Of a DNA stretch of 64,000 bases, positions 61,082-64,000 are shown in pieces. The stretch is from CAWCBG01 sp963793845 (GTDB lineage Bacteria; Acidobacteriota; Terriglobia; Terriglobales; Acidobacteriaceae), in the NCBI GenBank assembly GCA_963793845.1, contig CAWCBG010000014.1, positions 434,001 through 498,000 on the forward strand. The letters are read 5' to 3'. The notes under the pieces were generated by a model. It was not told the DNA's origin, ran no database searches, and saw nothing but the letters and a program-made list of their open reading frames with translations. A program made the translations under genes and the position numbers. Positions within the stretch are counted from its first letter, which is position 1, and each line of letters opens with the position of its first letter.

Positions 61082-63822
61082 GCAGAAACCTGAATGGGAC
61101 AAAGAGATTCGCAGGCGTTTGGAGGCAGCCGGGCTTCCTCCGGAAGACGAAGCAGAAGTGACGGAAGAGCTGACACAACACCTTCACGACCGGTACGAAG
61201 AGCTTCGCTCTGAAGGTGCGGCCCACGAGGCGGCGTATCATGTCGCGCTGACCGAACTAAACGACAGTCGCATGCTCACCTCCGAGCTTCGCAAGGCGCG
61301 ACCGGTCATGACATCCGCGGCGGTTCCACTCGGTGCGACGAGCCGCTCGGGAATCTTCTCCAGCATCGGGCAGGATCTACGCTATGCGATCCGCATGTTG
61401 CGCAAGAGTCCGGGCCTCACGCTGGTTATTGTTCTAACGCTCGGCTTGGGTCTTGGCGCAAATACCGCGGTTTTCACCATCCTCAATACGCTCTTCCTTC
61501 ATCCGCTTCCGGTGAAAAACGTCTCGGCGCTGGTAGCGGTGGGCACACGGACGATCAGCAAGCCGGAGCAATCCGACGCCATGGAGGGCTCGTCATATCT
61601 CAATTACAAGGACTTTCAGAGTCGCAACCAGGTCTTCAGCAGTCTCGCCGCATACACACCCGTAATGTCGATGAGCATGTGGAATGGCGCGGGTCCCGAG
61701 CGTCTGTTTACCGAAGTTGTTTCCGGCAACTACTTCGACACGATTGGCCTGAAGCCGGCGCATGGCCGCTTCTTTCTGGCCAGTGAGGATCGTGTACCGG
61801 GCGCTGACCCGGTCATGGTGATCAGTTACGGTGCATGGCAGCGGCGCTTCGGCGGCGCTGCGGATATCGTCGGCCACACGATCCGGGTCCACGACGTGGT
61901 GTTCACCATCGTAGGTGTCGGCCCTGAAGGCTTCACTGGCCTGGATGGCATCTTTGGGCCTGACGCCTGGGTGCCGACCATGATGGCCGAACAGGTGTTG
62001 CCTGCAGAGCTGCGGAATGCTCTGCACGAGCGCTCAGGAAATATCTTCCGCATGACGGGTCGTCTGAAGCCGGGCGTGTCGATGCAACAGGCGTCGGCGA
62101 ACCTGCAGACCATCGCAGCGGCGCTGGCCCAGGAATATCCCGAAGCCAACCAGGGACGCACCGTGACCTTGGAGCCGCTCACTGCAACGCTGCTGGGAAG
62201 TATGCAGCGGTCGGCCGTATTTGGCGGGGCAGTGCTGATGGCGATTGCCGGCCTGATTCTGCTGATTGCCTGCTCCAACGTCGGGAACCTGCTGCTGGCG
62301 CGGGTCGCCGCCCGGCGCCAGGAGATCGCGATTCGTGTGGCTCTGGGCGCCAGCCGGGGACGCCTCATCCGCCAACTGCTCACCGAAAGCGTGCTGCTGG
62401 GTCTGTCCAGCGCCGTGGCCGGCCTTGGCCTCGGCTACGCCGCCTTGCGCTTCCTTTGGTCGCTGCTTCCCGCCGACAAGGTTGAGAACTTTCTGCAACC
62501 CAGGTTCGACTGGAGCGTCTTTCTGTTCACCCTGGTGGCGGCGGTCCTGGCTGGAATGCTGTTCGGAATCGTTCCGTCGCTTCGGTCTTCGAGCGCTCCG
62601 GTTACCGATGTGTTGAAGGAAGAATCGGGAAACACCAGCCGCGGCCGCCGGCGGATCAGTTTCTCCAACGCTCTTCTGGTAGGGCAGGTGGCCTTTTCGC
62701 TGGTTGCGCTCATAACGGCCGCGTTGTTCCTGCGCAGCATCGAACGGGCTTACCGCATCGATCCCGGCTTCCAGACCCAGCATCTCGCGATTTTCCTTAC
62801 CAACATCGGCCAGGCTGGGTACACCCAAGCCCATGGCGAACAGTTTTATCGCGAGGCGCGAGAGCGAGTGGAGACGCTGCCAGGAGTGGCGTCGGCTTCG
62901 TGGGCTTCGAACCTGCCTTTCTGGGGACGCAGCTCCAGCGGACTTCTCATTGAAGGAGAGGGAGCGCGCAAGAAATCCGACGTGATCACTGCTGTGCTCA
63001 ACACCGTGGATCTCGGTTACTTTTCCACGATGGGGATTCCTGTGCTGCAAGGCCGTGTGTTCAACGACGATGACCGTGCCGATACCACGCCCGTTGCCAT
63101 CATCAACCAGACCATGGCCAGCCGCTATTGGCCGAACCAGGATCCGCTGGGCAAGCGTTTTCAGCTGCCGGGTGAAAAGGTCCTATCGGCAAGTCGTTGG
63201 CGTGGCGAAGAACGCCACCTATCAGAGCCTCGGCGAAGATCCGCAATCCTCCGTCTACATTCCTTTGAAGCAAAGTTATTCCGACGCCATGGTGCTTTAT
63301 GTTCGGAGCCAAGGCGATCCGGCCGCCATCCTCAACCCTGTGCAGCAGCAGATCGGCGGCATCGATCCGCAACTGCCGGTGGATGACGTTCGTACCGGGC
63401 GAGTTCTGATCGATCAGGCATTGTGGGGCGCAAGGATCGGGGTAGGCCTGCTCAGCGCGTTTGGGCTGCTCGGTCTCGCGCTGGCTTGTGTCGGACTGTA
63501 CGGCGTCATTGCCTACTCGGTGAATCAACGTCGCCGGGAATTGGGGGTACGAATGGCGTTGGGTGCGAACCGGTCGAGGGTGCTTCGGCTCGTGCTGGGT
63601 CAGGGAATGACCCTCGTCGTGTTGGGCGTTGGACTGGGGTTGGTCGCCTCACTGGGTATCGACCGCTTGCTCACCAGAATGTTGTACGGGGTTGCGGCAG
63701 CCGACCCGCTCAGTCTGGCGGGTGCCTCTTTCGTCTTGCTGATCGTGGCGGCATTCGCCTGTTATCTTCCGGCCTGGAGGGCCAGTCGAGTGAACCCGCT
63801 GGTGGCGCTGCGGCAAAACTAG
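61074..63822 (+). CDS. ADOP-type orphan ABC permease, one extra base
   Basis: A 915-residue protein when corrected. The N-terminal PadR-linked cap (residues 1-100, EWDKEIRRRLEAAGLPPEDEAEVTEELTQHLHDRYEEL) differs from that of the first permease. A first membrane helix (SPGLTLVIVLTLGLGLGANTAVF), MacB-like periplasmic domain, and FtsX cores (LLARVAARRQEIAIRVALGAS; NQRRRELGVRMALGANRSRVL) follow. The frame breaks after LPGEKV; removing one C from 63183-63184 gives VYRQVVGVAKNATYQSLGEDP. No ATPase gene nearby. Substrate unknown. Confidence 0.85.
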
Positions 63823-63929
63823 CAGCGGTTGCCGGTCATGGCTGTTCACAAAGGTCTTCGACGGCGCGCGAGCGACTTGTCGGACCGCGGGCACACAAAT
63901 CCTGACGGACGTCTGCTTCACTGCTGCAA

Positions 63930-64000
63930 TTACTTGGCAATAAAGATCGCTACGCTGTAGGGCTCGACCCGGTAGCTGTCCTGCGAGAGCAGCGGGAACT
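63930..64000 (-). CDS. C-terminal end of an unidentified protein (partial)
   Basis: The minus strand is open from the window edge to TAA at 63932-63930 and reads FPLLSQDSYRVEPYSVAIFIAK. The PYSV-hydrophobic ending resembles C-termini of some glycoside hydrolases, but 22 residues are too few to assign a family. The gap 63823-63929 shows nothing else. Confidence 0.35.
   Translation of the reverse strand, partial: FPLLSQDSYRVEPYSVAIFIAK

Overview
The window looks like chromosome of an acidobacterium, probably class Terriglobia and Koribacter-like. The evidence is two PadR regulators each overlapping a large orphan FtsX/MacB-type permease (the acidobacterial duplicated orphan permease family), a small DUF6677-type membrane protein, high GC, and intergenic hairpin repeats of a kind common in that phylum. 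This assignment rests on gene content and recognised sequence families, not on a tree. No rRNA, tRNA, CRISPR array, prophage or insertion sequence was found.

Layout. 1-3.1 kb: an RND efflux adaptor (minus, cut by the window edge) diverges from a CpxR/CpxA-like two-component pair. 3.1-9.4 kb: a tightly overlapping histidine operon on the minus strand, hisI-G-D-C-B-H-F-A. It is preceded by a short leader ORF with seven His codons and a four-segment attenuator. 9.5-13.5 kb: a 2,4-dienoyl-CoA reductase, then PadR plus orphan permease. 13.5-14.6 kb: about 1.1 kb without a gene, holding hairpin repeats, a strong sigma70-type promoter and a long leader for the str operon. 14.6-37.8 kb: str, S10, spc and alpha ribosomal clusters in one run (rpsL to rplQ, with secY, adk, map, infA, rpoA), ended by a rho-independent terminator. 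37.8-39.9 kb: a VanZ-like protein and guaB (minus). 40.2-47.7 kb: rimP-nusA-infB-ylxP-rbfA-nrnA. From 47.6 kb to the end: accessory genes, namely an ArnT-like glycosyltransferase, double-GNAT protein, TPR protein, M24 peptidase, AlkD-like protein, Sel1 protein, vanadium haloperoxidase-like protein, TonB-domain proteins, beta-carbonic anhydrase and a second PadR/permease module.

Three things stand out. (1) The his leader: a His-rich peptide and mutually exclusive 1:2, 2:3 and 3:4 pairings form a textbook translational attenuator in a phylum where I know of no well-described example. (2) Gaps between ribosomal protein genes are filled by two repeat types: degenerate heptanucleotide tandem arrays paired with their reverse complement, and hairpins whose inner stem changes while the flanks CCCAC and GGGGCACCC stay constant. 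(3) Eight genes, including the essential rplC, are each broken by exactly one extra base and are restored by removing it. This points to systematic insertion errors in the assembly rather than gene decay; affected genes are annotated over their full restored span.

The ribosomal cluster and rimP-nusA-infB-rbfA supply the translation and transcription machinery. The his operon forms a near-complete pathway, but hisE and a histidinol-phosphate phosphatase are not in the window.
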